DNA of 40,959 nt, from contig NZ_JNZY01000046.1 of NCBI RefSeq assembly GCF_000717655.1, positions 1-40,959 on the forward strand, read 5' to 3'. Shown here in pieces: positions 15,251 to 25,800 of the stretch (positions are counted from its first letter, which is position 1; each line of letters opens with the position of its first letter). A model generated the notes under the pieces. That model was not told where the DNA came from and searched no databases. It saw nothing but the letters and a program-made list of their open reading frames with translations. A program made the position numbers and the translations under genes. The stretch comes from Streptomyces katrae (GTDB lineage Bacteria; Actinomycetota; Actinomycetes; Streptomycetales; Streptomycetaceae).

Positions 15251-18200
15251 CTTGCCCCCAACATCCAAGATCCAGCGGGATCAGACAAAACACCCGGAAC
15301 GAAATTATCCGGTCCGTAATTCCCCTGGCAAACAGTGCATATTTCCTTCTCCTGCAGTGTCTTTCCCAAACCGTCACCGACATCCTCTCTTCTCATGGCT
15401 CGGGTAAAGATCACATCACTCGCTGCCCACCCAGTTGCATTCAGGATGTTCGGCTCCGCACAGCTTCCATTCCCGGAACAACTGACAGCGATATCACCAG
15501 TCCTCCTATGCACGGCTGCTGTGTAAGTGCGTGACTTCGCCGCCCCCGTCGCCGCTCCCGCAACCTGGTCACGAAGAGCGCTGGCATCCGAGATCCTCGC
15601 TTCCATGTCCCAGTTTCCCTGAGCACGGTCCACTACCAGTGTGGGCTTGAACTTTCCCTGTGGACCTCGGGTTCCAGAAGGACAGTTGTGGACGAGAACC
15701 GGTGCGGCGCCTGCCAGCACATAGTACGTATGGAAGTCGTTGACGGTGAGGTTGTGCGTGGTAACTGCGTACGGGTAGTTGCGCTTGGAGTGGACGGTGA
15801 GGGTGGTGCCGTCGGGGCGGCGGAGCTGTTCGCCCGGGTTGAATTCGCCCGCGTCGACCCACTGGTGGCGGGTCTCGTTCCAGTGCGGGTGGTGGAGGGT
15901 GGAGGTCAGCTGGACGGGCGGGGCGCGGGGGTTTGCCTCGTCGGTGAGGGTGAGGTCGGTGAAGTCCTTGTCGTCCGGGGTGGTGATGGTGGCCGTCACC
16001 TGCTGGGGACGGGTCTCGCCGGTCTGGGGGTCGGTGGCGAGGACGGTGTCGCCGACACGGACGTTCTGGATCTCCTTGGTGGTGCCGTCGGCCATCTGGA
16101 CGCGGGTACCCGTGGGGAAGCTGTTGAGCTTGCATGCCACGGCGGTGTCAGCGTCTGCGCCGCCGCTGCTGTGCGATTCGGCGGACCCTGCGCTCGCCTC
16201 GGCGTCGGATCCTTCTCGAGCGGCTTTGCTTTCCGTGCTTGCGCTGTCGGTAGCGGTTTCCTTGCCTGCTTTCTCCGCACCCGATTTGGCCGCCTTCGCC
16301 TCGGCTTCGCCGGCTTCCTTGGCTGCGGTCTTGGCGCGGCTCATGGCTGCTGCTGCGCGTGAGACTCCGCGTTCGGCTTCGTGGACGGCGTCGTACGCCT
16401 TGTTCAGCTCTTTGTAGATCTTGAATGCCTTGATGCCGACCTTGATGGCCTTGGCGATTTTGCCCCACGGGACGAAGTTGAGGGCTGTGTTGATGCAGGC
16501 CATGACATCGCCCTTGGTGAAGCAGTCCCGGGCGTCGTTGTAGCCGATCAGGTCGCCGATGAGGTCGACGACCTCGTGGATCAGGTGGTCTCGCCTCTGC
16601 TTGGTCTTGTGGAGCTGCGTAGTGGCGCTCTTGAGTTCCCCGTCGGGGTCGGGGGTTTTGCCCTTGTGTTCGGAGAGGGTCTGCGTCTTGATGTACGAGC
16701 TTCCGCCGCATTCACCCTGCTCGCACTTGTATGCGAGGCCGCTGGGGTCGGACTTGTTGATCGGATCGTTGTTGGAGTACGCGTACGCGTTCCACTGCTG
16801 CGGGTCGCCGGCGTCGAGGATGGGGTCTGGGCTGATGAAGCGGCCGGTTGTCGGGTCGTACTCGCGGGCGCCCAGCAGGGTGAGGCCGGTGGACTTCTCC
16901 TTGGTGCCGCCGATGAAGCCCTTGTCGCCGGCCCAGGCGCCCGGGGCGGGCTGAGTGCCGCGTTCGTTGCCGAAGGGGTCGGACGCGCGGCGGACGTGGG
17001 CGAGGTCGTTCGCGTTGAACTGGACGCCGCCCGTGCCGTGGTGGTCGGAGCTTTGGTAGGTGAGGGTGGAGGTACCGCCGGTGGTGGTGCGGGTGACGGA
17101 CAGGCCGCCGGAAGCTGCGTAGGTGCGGACGTTGCTGACCTTGCCGGTGGCGGTGTCCAGGGTGACCTGGTCGGTGCCGAGGTTGAGCGTCGTGCTGCCC
17201 GGGTCCCGGCGGATGAGCTGGTTGCCGCCCGTGTCGTACAGGTAGCTGGTGCCGGCGCTCTCACCGGTTCCGGTGATCTTGTCGAGCTTGCCCTGGTCGT
17301 TCCAGGTCAGGTTCTTGGTGCCAGGGGTGCTGGTGATCGAGGTGGTGTTGCCGCCCGCGTCGTAGGTATAGGACGTGACCTTGGTGCCGGACGGGCCGGT
17401 TTCCGTGGAGGTCATCAGTGCGTGCGGGCCGCCCGTGCCGCCGCCGGTCTTCGGGTCGGTGGAGGGGGTGTTCTGGCGGCCGCCGAAGGTCTGAGTGACG
17501 GTGGTGTCCTTGGCCGCGTTGCCGGTGACGTCCTTCTTGACCAGCTTGGTGCGGTTGCCGAGGAGGTCGTACTCGTACTGCTGCCAGTACGGGGCGGGTC
17601 CGCCCACGCTGGGCTTGCCGGTGCCTTCGACGGCCGGGCCGCCGGAGTTGGTGCAGCCGCCGACGCCGGGGACGCTGGGCTGGGGAGCGGTGCTCTGGCT
17701 CCCGGTGTCGGTCCACGCTTGGGTCAGCCGGCCCAGGTAGTCGTGCGTGAAGCACTGCAGGTCACGGGTGGACCCATCCTGCGTGTTGCCGATCGAGGTC
17801 AGCTGGCCGACCTGGTTGTAGGTGTAGTCGACTACGTCGACACTCGAGGTCGCCGCGGTCTGCTTGTCCAAGGTCGAGCGGATCTGCCGCCCGGTCGCGA
17901 TGTCGTAGCCGATCGTTGAGACGACCTGCTTGGCGCTCTTGCCAACCGTGGTGCGGATGACGTGACCGTAGGGGTCACGCCGCAGGTCCACGACGTAAGG
18001 CGAGCGGGTCGTGCCGATGGTGCCGTCGAACGCCGCGAGGTTGCCCGCCGCATCCATGGAGAACGTCATCGTCTCGACGCCCAGACCCGCCTGCGGAACG
18101 CCCGGAAGCTCGGTGCTCGCCAACTGGCCGTACGTATCGTAGGTGTTCTTGGTCTCGTAGGTCCCCGCAAGCCCCTTCTCGACCGCCGGGATGGTGGTCT

Positions 18201-21200
18201 TCGTGCCGCGAGGGCGGTAGCCGCCGTCGTAGCCGGTGACTTCGGAGATGTAGGCGCTGCCGCCGGCTCCGCCGATGTAGCGGGTGCTCGTGGAGGGCTT
18301 GCCCAGGGCTTTGGTGTCGTAGGTGAAGGCGCCGACCTGCTTGGCCGGGTCGACGGCCTTGCCCTCGTAGGTCGCGGTGGCGCGGCCGAGGAGGTCGGTG
18401 ACGGTGGTGGCGCTCTTGTTCCTGCCGTCGGTGACGGTGGTGAGGTTTTTACTGTCGTCGTAGACGGTGGTGCTGGTTCCGGCGTCCGGGTCGGTGGTCT
18501 TCACGTTGCGGCCGAGGAGGTCGTAGGTGAAGGTCCACTCGTTGCCTGCGGAGTCCTTGCGCCGCAGCTCCTGGCCTTGCGTGTTGGTCTCGTAGGTCGT
18601 CTCGTCGTAGGGACCAGTGGGCGTGTTCGACTTGTACTGGCGCAGGAGCGAGGTGGTGCCGTTGGTGATGGTCGCGGTGGCATAGCCGCCGTTCGGCGGG
18701 ATGGTGCGGACCTCGTCGGCGCCCGGGTACTCGGTCTTCGAGCGCCACTGTTCCACGCCGTACGACTGGAAGACGGAGGCCGTCTTGCGGCCCAGGCCGT
18801 CGAAAACGGAGACAGTCTGCGCGGGGAGCTTGCTGTCGGGGTTGACTCCGCCGTTGGGCAGGAACAGGGTGCCCGACGGACCGGCTTCGTCGTTGTAGTA
18901 GGCGGAGCTGGTCTTGACCTGCCAGCCGTGTGAGTCGAACAGCGCGTCCGTGATCAGGCGTCCGCGGGTACCGGAAACAGGGTTCGCCTGTGTCTGGCGG
19001 GTGCGCCCGAGTCCGTCGTAGACCGTGTAGCTGGACGTGTACGAGTCGTCGTTCATGAGCGCTTGGCTCAGGACGCTGGACGGCGCGTTGGTGCCGTTCA
19101 TCGCATAGGAGTACTTGCGTACGGGCAGGGCGCCCTTCGCCCGTTCCTGGCCGGGCTGCCAGATGGAGGTGACGCGGCCGAACTGGTCGTACTCGCGTTC
19201 GGCGACGTGCTGGTTCTCGTCCGTCGTCTTCAGCGGCAGCGAGCGGCCGATGTCGAGGGTGGTGGTCGTCTTCCAGCCGAGCGGGTTGGTGTGGGTGACT
19301 TCGCTCGGTACTGAGCCGGTGGCCGGCTTGTACTCGGTGGTGGTCACCGCCCCGTCGAGGTGAGCGGCGTCCTTGCGGATCTTGTTGGTGTTGCTCGTGA
19401 CGCGGCCGTACGCGTCGTACGTCGAGGTGGAGTTGAGCCGGTACACCGGCTTGCCCGCGTCGTCGTACTTCTCGAGGACCGAGGTGCCGGTCTGGTCCCC
19501 GGCGGCGCCGGCCTGTCCGGCGGGCTGGTTGTCGAAGGAGGCGAGGGTGTCGCCGACGGTGTTCGCGGCCGTCGGCGTCTGCCCGCAGGCACCCGACAGG
19601 ACCAGGGTGCGGGAGGCCAGCTGGGTGAGGGCGCCGCCGGGGCCGGCGGCGTAGTCGAACGTGGTGCACAGGCGCTGGTCGGGGCGGGACAGGTCGCTTT
19701 TGTCGTCGACCTTGGTCGGTCGCGAGAGGAGGGTGTCGTCGTACTCGGAGGTGCGCTCGCTGATGCGCCAGGTTTTCCCGTCCGCCAGCTTCGCGCGGCT
19801 GGTGACCTTGGCCGTGTTCTGGGCGCGGGCGGTGATGGCGGGCAGGTCTCCGGACTGGGCGCGGGTCGCGGTGACCTTGCCGACCCAGGGGGTGGTGACC
19901 TCGTCGGCCACCACGGTTCCGCCGTCGCGGTCGTACGTCTCGGTCTGGCGCACCCGGCCGGACAGGATGTTCTCGTCCTTCATGGTGCCGCCCTGCGCGT
20001 CGGGCACGGTGACGCTGCGCTTGGTGCCGTTGGCAAGGACGTCGCCGTCCATGCCACGCAGATAGGTGGCCACGCTCTTGGTGCGCGGGGCCTCGGCCAC
20101 GTTGCCGTTGCCCGTGCGGGTGGTGACCGTGGCGAAGCCGCGGAACTGGTCCCACGTACGGGTCTTGGGGTCGGCGAACTCGGAGTCGTTGCGGTGCCAG
20201 GCGATACCGCCGCCGTACTCGTAGTCGGTCACCGTGGTGACCTGGCCGGCGACCATGTCCTGCTGGGTGACGGACTGGACGACGATCTTGTTGAACCAGT
20301 CGTTGACCGGGTCCGCGTAGGACTGTTTGGGCAGGTACCACTTGACCGGCATGCAGGCCATCGTGTTGGCGTCCTCGGAGGAGGGCATGGTGCCCTTGAC
20401 CCTCGAGCACTCCGGCTCCTTGTAGACGACGTTGATCAGGCCGCCGGTCTCTGTGGTGATCTTCTCGATGCGCGGGCGGTAGTACTTCGGTGCCGAGGCG
20501 TCCGTACCGTCTGGGCGCCGTACCACGCCGTCGACGCGGTTGGGGATCTGCCGCGGCTGGAACGACACCGCGGGCAGTTCCTTCTCGGGCTGGCCGTTGG
20601 ACGCCTTGCGCACGATCGAGTCGAGCCAGAGCGTCGGGGAGGTGCCGTCGCCCGGGTTCTCGAAGGACTGGTTGAGGAAGTAGGAGTCGACGGGGCGGTA
20701 GCCGGTGCCGGCCAGGACCTCGGTGTCGATCCGCTTGATGCGCTTGGAGGAGAAGTAGGTCGGCGAGAGGTTCAGGCACTGGCCGGAGGCCGGGCATTCC
20801 TGGTCGACGGGTGTGTCGGGCCAGGAGTTCGCGTTGGCCTTGGTGCGCTGGGCCGGGGCGCAGGCGGGGGCGTCATCGGGGAAGCAGCGCTCCGTGGTGC
20901 GAAGCCACACCTGGGCGGCGGGCTTGGCCGCGCCCTTGGCCGCGATCTGCTCCGGCAGGCGCTGGCCGTAGCCGATCCAGGTCGGGTAGCTGGCGCGCTG
21001 GTACCGCGTGTTGGTGCCGGTGCCGTTGTTCTGGCCGCCGCCGCGCCCGTAGTAGTTGTCTTCCTGTTCGTAGCGGTAGGAGACGAGATTCTGGTGCGGG
21101 TCCACGACGTAGTCGAGGTTCCACTGCCAGCCCAGCTGCTGCCACGTGCCGTTGGCCGGGGTCTGGGCGCCCAGGCATTTGTCCTGGCCGCTGTTGAAGT

Positions 21201-22617
21201 AGACGGGGACCGTGGAGACGGACTTGGCCTCGGGGTCGGTGCCGTCGCCGCCGGGCAGGCGGTTGGAGCCGAAGTAGTACTGGGTGCCGTCGGTCGTGGT
21301 GACCTTGAAGCCTTCGCCCTTCCAGGCGGCGTTGCGCTGATCGGTCAGGCGCTCGATCTTGGTGCCGTCGTCGCCCTGGAGGCGGTACACGCAGGCGGTG
21401 TCGTCCCGGACGATCTGCCCGGCGTGGCCGGCCAGGTTCAGCGAGAGGATGTCTCCGGCCCAGCACTCGTCGCCCGAGTCCTTGATGCCCGCGTCCTTGC
21501 ACCCCTTGTACGAGCGCGAGATCGAGCCGGGGCTCCAGTCCCAGCCCTCTCCGAACAGGCCTGCCTGTGCGTTCGTCGACGCGGTGCGGCCGTCGACGGA
21601 GGAGGAGTCGTAGCCGAGGGAGATTCCCGGCCCGGCTCCGGCGATGCCGTTGGGTACCTCGACGGTGTAGCCATAGGTGAAGTTCGCGGCGTTCGCCCCG
21701 GCCTGCCAGGAGGCGGACGGCTGCAGCGGGCTGGCGGTGTAGTCACCGCTGGCGCCCTTGGGGCCCGGCTCCAGCGCGAGCGCCACGTCCTGGGCGGCGA
21801 GCACCTGCGGGGCTGTCGGCGATGCCGACTTGGTGCCGCCGGGCTGGTTCTTCTTCGGCGCGGCGGCGAAGCCAGAGGAGCTCTTGGGCACGTCCACCTC
21901 GGCGACCAGGCGCCCGGAGGCGTCCCGGTGCGAGGCGAGGGGCGTACGGGTCGTACAGCCGGTGGCGCCGGGAGTGGTCAGCGCACAGGTGGGCAGCTGA
22001 ACGAGACGGGCGCGGTCGGCCCAGTTGGCTCCGGCGGCCTTGGCCCATGCCGAGACGTCGAGACCGACTTCCACCTTGCCGGCGGGGCCGGTGCCGGCGG
22101 TGCTGCTGAGGGCGATGAGTGCGCCGTTGACTCCGGCGGCCCGGGTCTTGGCTGTCTCCTTCACCTCGACACGCAGTGTGCTGTCCTGGCCGGATTGTGT
22201 GGCCGATCCTCCAACGGCGAGAGAAGATAAATTCGCCGAATGATTCACGCCATTCGCGGGCGCAATCCAGACAGGAAGTTCGCCGGCCTGGAGGGCCCCG
22301 GGGCCGGTGACGCCTCGAGCCGTTTCCTTGGGACCCAAGGTGACGTTTGCCGCGCCGGCCGGAATCTTGCTGTTCGATTCGGGGGACCATTTCCGGCCAG
22401 CCGGCGCCTGCTTGGCCGAAGGCTTGGCATTAGCCCCCTTGACGGGTTTCGCATCCGGCAGCGGTGTATTGGGTGGAACCCACACCTTCGGCGGCTTGTC
22501 GGCCGCTTCGACTACCGGAAGGCCGAGGCCGGAGAAGAGAACTGACAGCGCAGCGACGACCGCGATGCGCGACCGTCTGGTGCGCGAGCGTGCAGTGGAG
22601 CCACCTCTACGAGACAA
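15247..22617 (-). CDS. Rhs/YD-repeat polymorphic toxin with Hint and deaminase-like domain
   Basis: A secreted protein of about 2,456 aa. A twin-Arg-rich signal peptide (RIAVVAALSVLFSGLGLPVVEA) leads into an actinobacterial Rhs N-domain, hundreds of residues of YD repeats, and the Rhs core end (GAREYDPTTGRFISPDP, about residue 1,915). After a Lys/Ala-rich helical linker comes a Hint (intein-like) domain from C2162 (GTRVQMADGTTKEIQNVRVG) to VLVHNC (C2312). Hint domains self-cleave at the final HN-C, here releasing about 145 residues. That tail carries CAEPN (C2386-A-E2388) and CTVC (C2427, C2430), a zinc-dependent cytidine-deaminase-like pattern with Cys in place of the usual His. Its targets would be nucleic acid in a rival cell. 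The TTG at 22617 has a GGGGGGA site; a GTG at 22638 is the alternative. It is coupled to an immunity gene. Confidence 0.9.
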   Translation of the reverse strand: MSRRGGSTARSRTRRSRIAVVAALSVLFSGLGLPVVEAADKPPKVWVPPNTPLPDAKPVKGANAKPSAKQAPAGRKWSPESNSKIPAGAANVTLGPKETARGVTGPGALQAGELPVWIAPANGVNHSANLSSLAVGGSATQSGQDSTLRVEVKETAKTRAAGVNGALIALSSTAGTGPAGKVEVGLDVSAWAKAAGANWADRARLVQLPTCALTTPGATGCTTRTPLASHRDASGRLVAEVDVPKSSSGFAAAPKKNQPGGTKSASPTAPQVLAAQDVALALEPGPKGASGDYTASPLQPSASWQAGANAANFTYGYTVEVPNGIAGAGPGISLGYDSSSVDGRTASTNAQAGLFGEGWDWSPGSISRSYKGCKDAGIKDSGDECWAGDILSLNLAGHAGQIVRDDTACVYRLQGDDGTKIERLTDQRNAAWKGEGFKVTTTDGTQYYFGSNRLPGGDGTDPEAKSVSTVPVYFNSGQDKCLGAQTPANGTWQQLGWQWNLDYVVDPHQNLVSYRYEQEDNYYGRGGGQNNGTGTNTRYQRASYPTWIGYGQRLPEQIAAKGAAKPAAQVWLRTTERCFPDDAPACAPAQRTKANANSWPDTPVDQECPASGQCLNLSPTYFSSKRIKRIDTEVLAGTGYRPVDSYFLNQSFENPGDGTSPTLWLDSIVRKASNGQPEKELPAVSFQPRQIPNRVDGVVRRPDGTDASAPKYYRPRIEKITTETGGLINVVYKEPECSRVKGTMPSSEDANTMACMPVKWYLPKQSYADPVNDWFNKIVVQSVTQQDMVAGQVTTVTDYEYGGGIAWHRNDSEFADPKTRTWDQFRGFATVTTRTGNGNVAEAPRTKSVATYLRGMDGDVLANGTKRSVTVPDAQGGTMKDENILSGRVRQTETYDRDGGTVVADEVTTPWVGKVTATRAQSGDLPAITARAQNTAKVTSRAKLADGKTWRISERTSEYDDTLLSRPTKVDDKSDLSRPDQRLCTTFDYAAGPGGALTQLASRTLVLSGACGQTPTAANTVGDTLASFDNQPAGQAGAAGDQTGTSVLEKYDDAGKPVYRLNSTSTYDAYGRVTSNTNKIRKDAAHLDGAVTTTEYKPATGSVPSEVTHTNPLGWKTTTTLDIGRSLPLKTTDENQHVAEREYDQFGRVTSIWQPGQERAKGALPVRKYSYAMNGTNAPSSVLSQALMNDDSYTSSYTVYDGLGRTRQTQANPVSGTRGRLITDALFDSHGWQVKTSSAYYNDEAGPSGTLFLPNGGVNPDSKLPAQTVSVFDGLGRKTASVFQSYGVEQWRSKTEYPGADEVRTIPPNGGYATATITNGTTSLLRQYKSNTPTGPYDETTYETNTQGQELRRKDSAGNEWTFTYDLLGRNVKTTDPDAGTSTTVYDDSKNLTTVTDGRNKSATTVTDLLGRATATYEGKAVDPAKQVGAFTYDTKALGKPSTSTRYIGGAGGSAYISEVTGYDGGYRPRGTKTTIPAVEKGLAGTYETKNTYDTYGQLASTELPGVPQAGLGVETMTFSMDAAGNLAAFDGTIGTTRSPYVVDLRRDPYGHVIRTTVGKSAKQVVSTIGYDIATGRQIRSTLDKQTAATSSVDVVDYTYNQVGQLTSIGNTQDGSTRDLQCFTHDYLGRLTQAWTDTGSQSTAPQPSVPGVGGCTNSGGPAVEGTGKPSVGGPAPYWQQYEYDLLGNRTKLVKKDVTGNAAKDTTVTQTFGGRQNTPSTDPKTGGGTGGPHALMTSTETGPSGTKVTSYTYDAGGNTTSITSTPGTKNLTWNDQGKLDKITGTGESAGTSYLYDTGGNQLIRRDPGSTTLNLGTDQVTLDTATGKVSNVRTYAASGGLSVTRTTTGGTSTLTYQSSDHHGTGGVQFNANDLAHVRRASDPFGNERGTQPAPGAWAGDKGFIGGTKEKSTGLTLLGAREYDPTTGRFISPDPILDAGDPQQWNAYAYSNNDPINKSDPSGLAYKCEQGECGGSSYIKTQTLSEHKGKTPDPDGELKSATTQLHKTKQRRDHLIHEVVDLIGDLIGYNDARDCFTKGDVMACINTALNFVPWGKIAKAIKVGIKAFKIYKELNKAYDAVHEAERGVSRAAAAMSRAKTAAKEAGEAEAKAAKSGAEKAGKETATDSASTESKAAREGSDAEASAGSAESHSSGGADADTAVACKLNSFPTGTRVQMADGTTKEIQNVRVGDTVLATDPQTGETRPQQVTATITTPDDKDFTDLTLTDEANPRAPPVQLTSTLHHPHWNETRHQWVDAGEFNPGEQLRRPDGTTLTVHSKRNYPYAVTTHNLTVNDFHTYYVLAGAAPVLVHNCPSGTRGPQGKFKPTLVVDRAQGNWDMEARISDASALRDQVAGAATGAAKSRTYTAAVHRRTGDIAVSCSGNGSCAEPNILNATGWAASDVIFTRAMRREDVGDGLGKTLQEKEICTVCQGNYGPDNFVPGVLSDPAGSWMLGAR

Positions 22618-22875
22618 CCGAATCCCCCCACAGGACACAGGAAGCGTGAACCCGGACCGGCAAGGCCCAGATCAGAGGCACCTTACGAAATGCACGTTCG
22701 ATTTATCAGCGGAGTCTCATATTCCTCACGCGTGACTCATGTCACTTGAGGTGCGCCTCGGGCGTTCACCACCCAAAGCGGACAGCGGAATCTCATAAAG
22801 CGTTGACAGAATTGCAGACGTGAAGACATCGTGCGGCTGACTTCTGTCCGTCTCACAGCTCAGGGGGGCTTTCAC
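22618..22875. promoter_or_regulatory. Divergent promoter region with repeated motif
   Basis: This region serves the toxin (left) and the large secreted protein (right). AGCGGARTCTCAT occurs twice in the same orientation at 22708-22720 and 22784-22796, 76 bp apart. GTGAC-TCAT-GTCAC forms an inverted repeat at 22732-22745 between them. TTGACA at 22803-22808 could be a -35 for the right-hand gene; no good -10 is seen at the expected place. Shared operators could co-regulate both genes. Confidence 0.5.
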
Positions 22876-25800
22876 GTGAGATCGTCATTTTCAGCATTGC
22901 GGACACCAAGGATGGGGAGCCGCACTCGGCGGGCCTTGCGCGTCTCGATGCTGCCCGTTGCCGGAGCAGCCGTACTCTCGCTCGGAGCTGGCCTGATCGC
23001 CGCTCCGCCCGCAGCGGCCGACGGCTCGCGGGGCCACGGACCAGGGCAGTCCGCCTGGCCCGCGCCTCCGCCCAAACCCGCGCCGAGCGCGCAGGAAACG
23101 GCCATCACCAAGGCCCTCGCCGAGGCCAGGAGCAGCGGAAAGCGGGTGGCCGTCGCCGACCTGACCACCGCGGGCTCGCAGACGTTCGCCAATCCCAGCG
23201 GCACGCTGACCACCGATGCCACTGCCCTACCGGAGCGCACGAAGGGCACGGACGGGCAGTGGCGCGCCCTCGACGCCACGCTCCACGCCGCCGCAGACGG
23301 TGCGGTCGTACCGGCCGCGGTCTCCTCGAAGCTCAGCTTCTCCGGCGGCGGCACGGGCCCCATGGTCTCCATGGCTACGGCCGACGGTCGGAAAGTCGCC
23401 TTCAAGACCCCGTTCGCGCTCCCCAAGCCCGCACTCGTCACGGACAGCGCCCTCTATCGCAACGTCCTTCCGGACGTGGACCTGCGACTGAGCGCCGACC
23501 GGCAGGGCGGCTGGAGCCAGGTCCTGATCGTCCGCACCGCCCAGGCCGCCGCGAACCCGGCGGTCAGGAGGCTGCGGCTGGATGTCGAGGCAGACGGGCT
23601 GACCGTCGCCGGCGACAGCGCAGGCAACCTCGACATCAAGGACGCCAAGGGCCGGACCCGCTTCACCAGCCCGAGCTCCTTCATGTGGGACTCGGCCGCC
23701 GCACCGGCTCCGGCCGCCGTCCAGCGCCTGAGCAAGTCGGCCGGCGCCGACGCCCCGCAGTCCGCCCCGGCCACCGATGATCCGCCCGCGGCCTCCACCG
23801 CGGACGGCCCGGGCGCGGGTGCCACCGTAAAGCCGGTCAGGACGACGGCCGACTCGAAGGGGATCGAGCTCGTCCCCGATCCCGATCTGCTGGGCAAGGG
23901 CACAGGCCCCTGGTACATCGACCCGGGCTGGAATCCGGTTCTGGACAACCCCAACCAGGCCTGGGCGCAGGTCCAGGAGGCCTACCCGGACACGAACGAG
24001 TTCAACGGCACCGAGTACGGCCAGGACAAGCCGGCCACCGGCTACTGCGGATACAACATCGGCAACCCGCCGTGCACCGGAATCGGCCGCACCCGCGCCT
24101 ACTTCCAGATCGGGGTCGACTCGAGGCTGTACAACACCGAGATCATCAACGCGACGTTCTCCGCGACCGTGATCTCCTCGTCCAGCCCGAGCACCGGCAC
24201 ACCGATGGGCCTGTACTCCACCAACGCCATCGGCAACCCGACCAGCTGGAACCGGCAGCCCTGCGGCACGGGCTCCACCATGAAGGGTTGCAGCCAGGTC
24301 GGGCACACCAGCATGTCGGGTACCGGACAGATCGACTTCAACGTCACGGACCTGGTGAAGAACGCCTCCCGGTACCAGTGGCCTACCATCACCGTCGGCC
24401 TCGCCCCTGACGACGAGTACAACAAGTACTACCGGCAGCGGTACGAGAACACCCCGCACATCGTCGTCGAGTACGACATCACGCCAACCGTCTGGTGGCC
24501 CCGCACCCGTCCCACTCCCGGCTTCGCGAACTCGGCCTCGTACGCCGACTGCCGCACGCCCGGCACCGCGAACCCCTGGGACAACCCCGGCTGGGTCGGC
24601 GCCAACAACAACGTCACCCTCACCACCTCCACGTACTCGGCCACCAAGCGCCAGCTCCAGACGACCTTCCAATACTGGGACGACGACACTGGCAAGACCG
24701 AATACGCCCAGACCGGCTGGAACGGCGACTACGGAGACGCGACCGTCGACATCGGCGCACTGACCGACGGCCACCAGTACGGCTGGGCAGCACGCACCAC
24801 GGACGGGACGCTGACCAGCGCGGCCACGGAATGGTGCTTCCTGCGCGTCGACCGCACCCCTCCCACCGCAGCCGTCACCTCCACCGACTTCCCCGCCTCA
24901 GGCACGATCGACGCCCACCCCAAGCGCGCGGGCGAAGAAGGAACGTTCACCCTCTCAGGCACCGATACCGCACCGGCAGCCGGCGGGCGCACCTCGGGCC
25001 TGGCCTGCGCCCGCTGGACCACGGACCCGGTCAAGGCCGCGGCCGTCAACTGGAAGTGCACCGATACCGAAACCGGCATAGCCAAGCTCACCGACGGAAA
25101 GACCACCATCAAGGTCACCCCCCAGCGGTGGGGTACCAACTACCTCTACCTGCAGACCCAGGACAACGCCGGCAACCTCTCCCAGCCCGTCGCCTACAGC
25201 TACTACGTGCCGTCCAACCCGACCAGCCCTGCCCCGATCTTCGGCGACCTCACCGGCGACAGGAGGGCGGACATCGTCCTGCCCGACAGCGCCGGCACGC
25301 TGCGCCTGGTCGGGGGCGACAGCGACCCTGGTGCGGCCCCCAGCGCCCGCCCGCAGCTGGCCCCCGGCTGGAACGGCTGGAATGGCATCCACACCACCCA
25401 CCGCGGCAGCCTGGGTGAGAAATCCGTTGACGATCTCTTTGCCCACCAGCCGGGCCAGCCCAAGTTGTACGTCTACCTCAACGACGCGACCGGCGGTCTC
25501 GATGGCACGGCACCCGTAACCGTGACCAAGCCCGGCAGCTGTGCCACACCCGCCGGGGCAGCAATCGACTGCACCGCTCACGGCTACGGCACCGACTGGT
25601 CCAAGGCGACGCAGATCGCGGCCTTCGGCTCACTGTCCGGGGACACCGCAAAGGACGGGGCATTGGGGCGTACTTCCCTGCTCTTCGTCGAGAACGGGCG
25701 GCTCTGGCTCGCCGCGGCCGGAACTGTAAACAAGCTCGGGCCCCGATCCATCCTGCTTTCGGCCAACGACGCCCGATGGGACGGCTACGAGTTGATCACT

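Noticed and set aside
18449..20797. 782-aa minus-strand ORF overlapping the Rhs gene in another frame
   Set aside because: Arg/His/Pro-rich shadow frame; the Rhs frame carries the YD repeats throughout.
19360..22230. 956-aa plus-strand ORF antisense to the Rhs gene
   Set aside because: High GC leaves antisense frames open. Its composition (Gly, Val, Arg, Ala, Asp) is the shadow of the Rhs sequence and no family motif appears.
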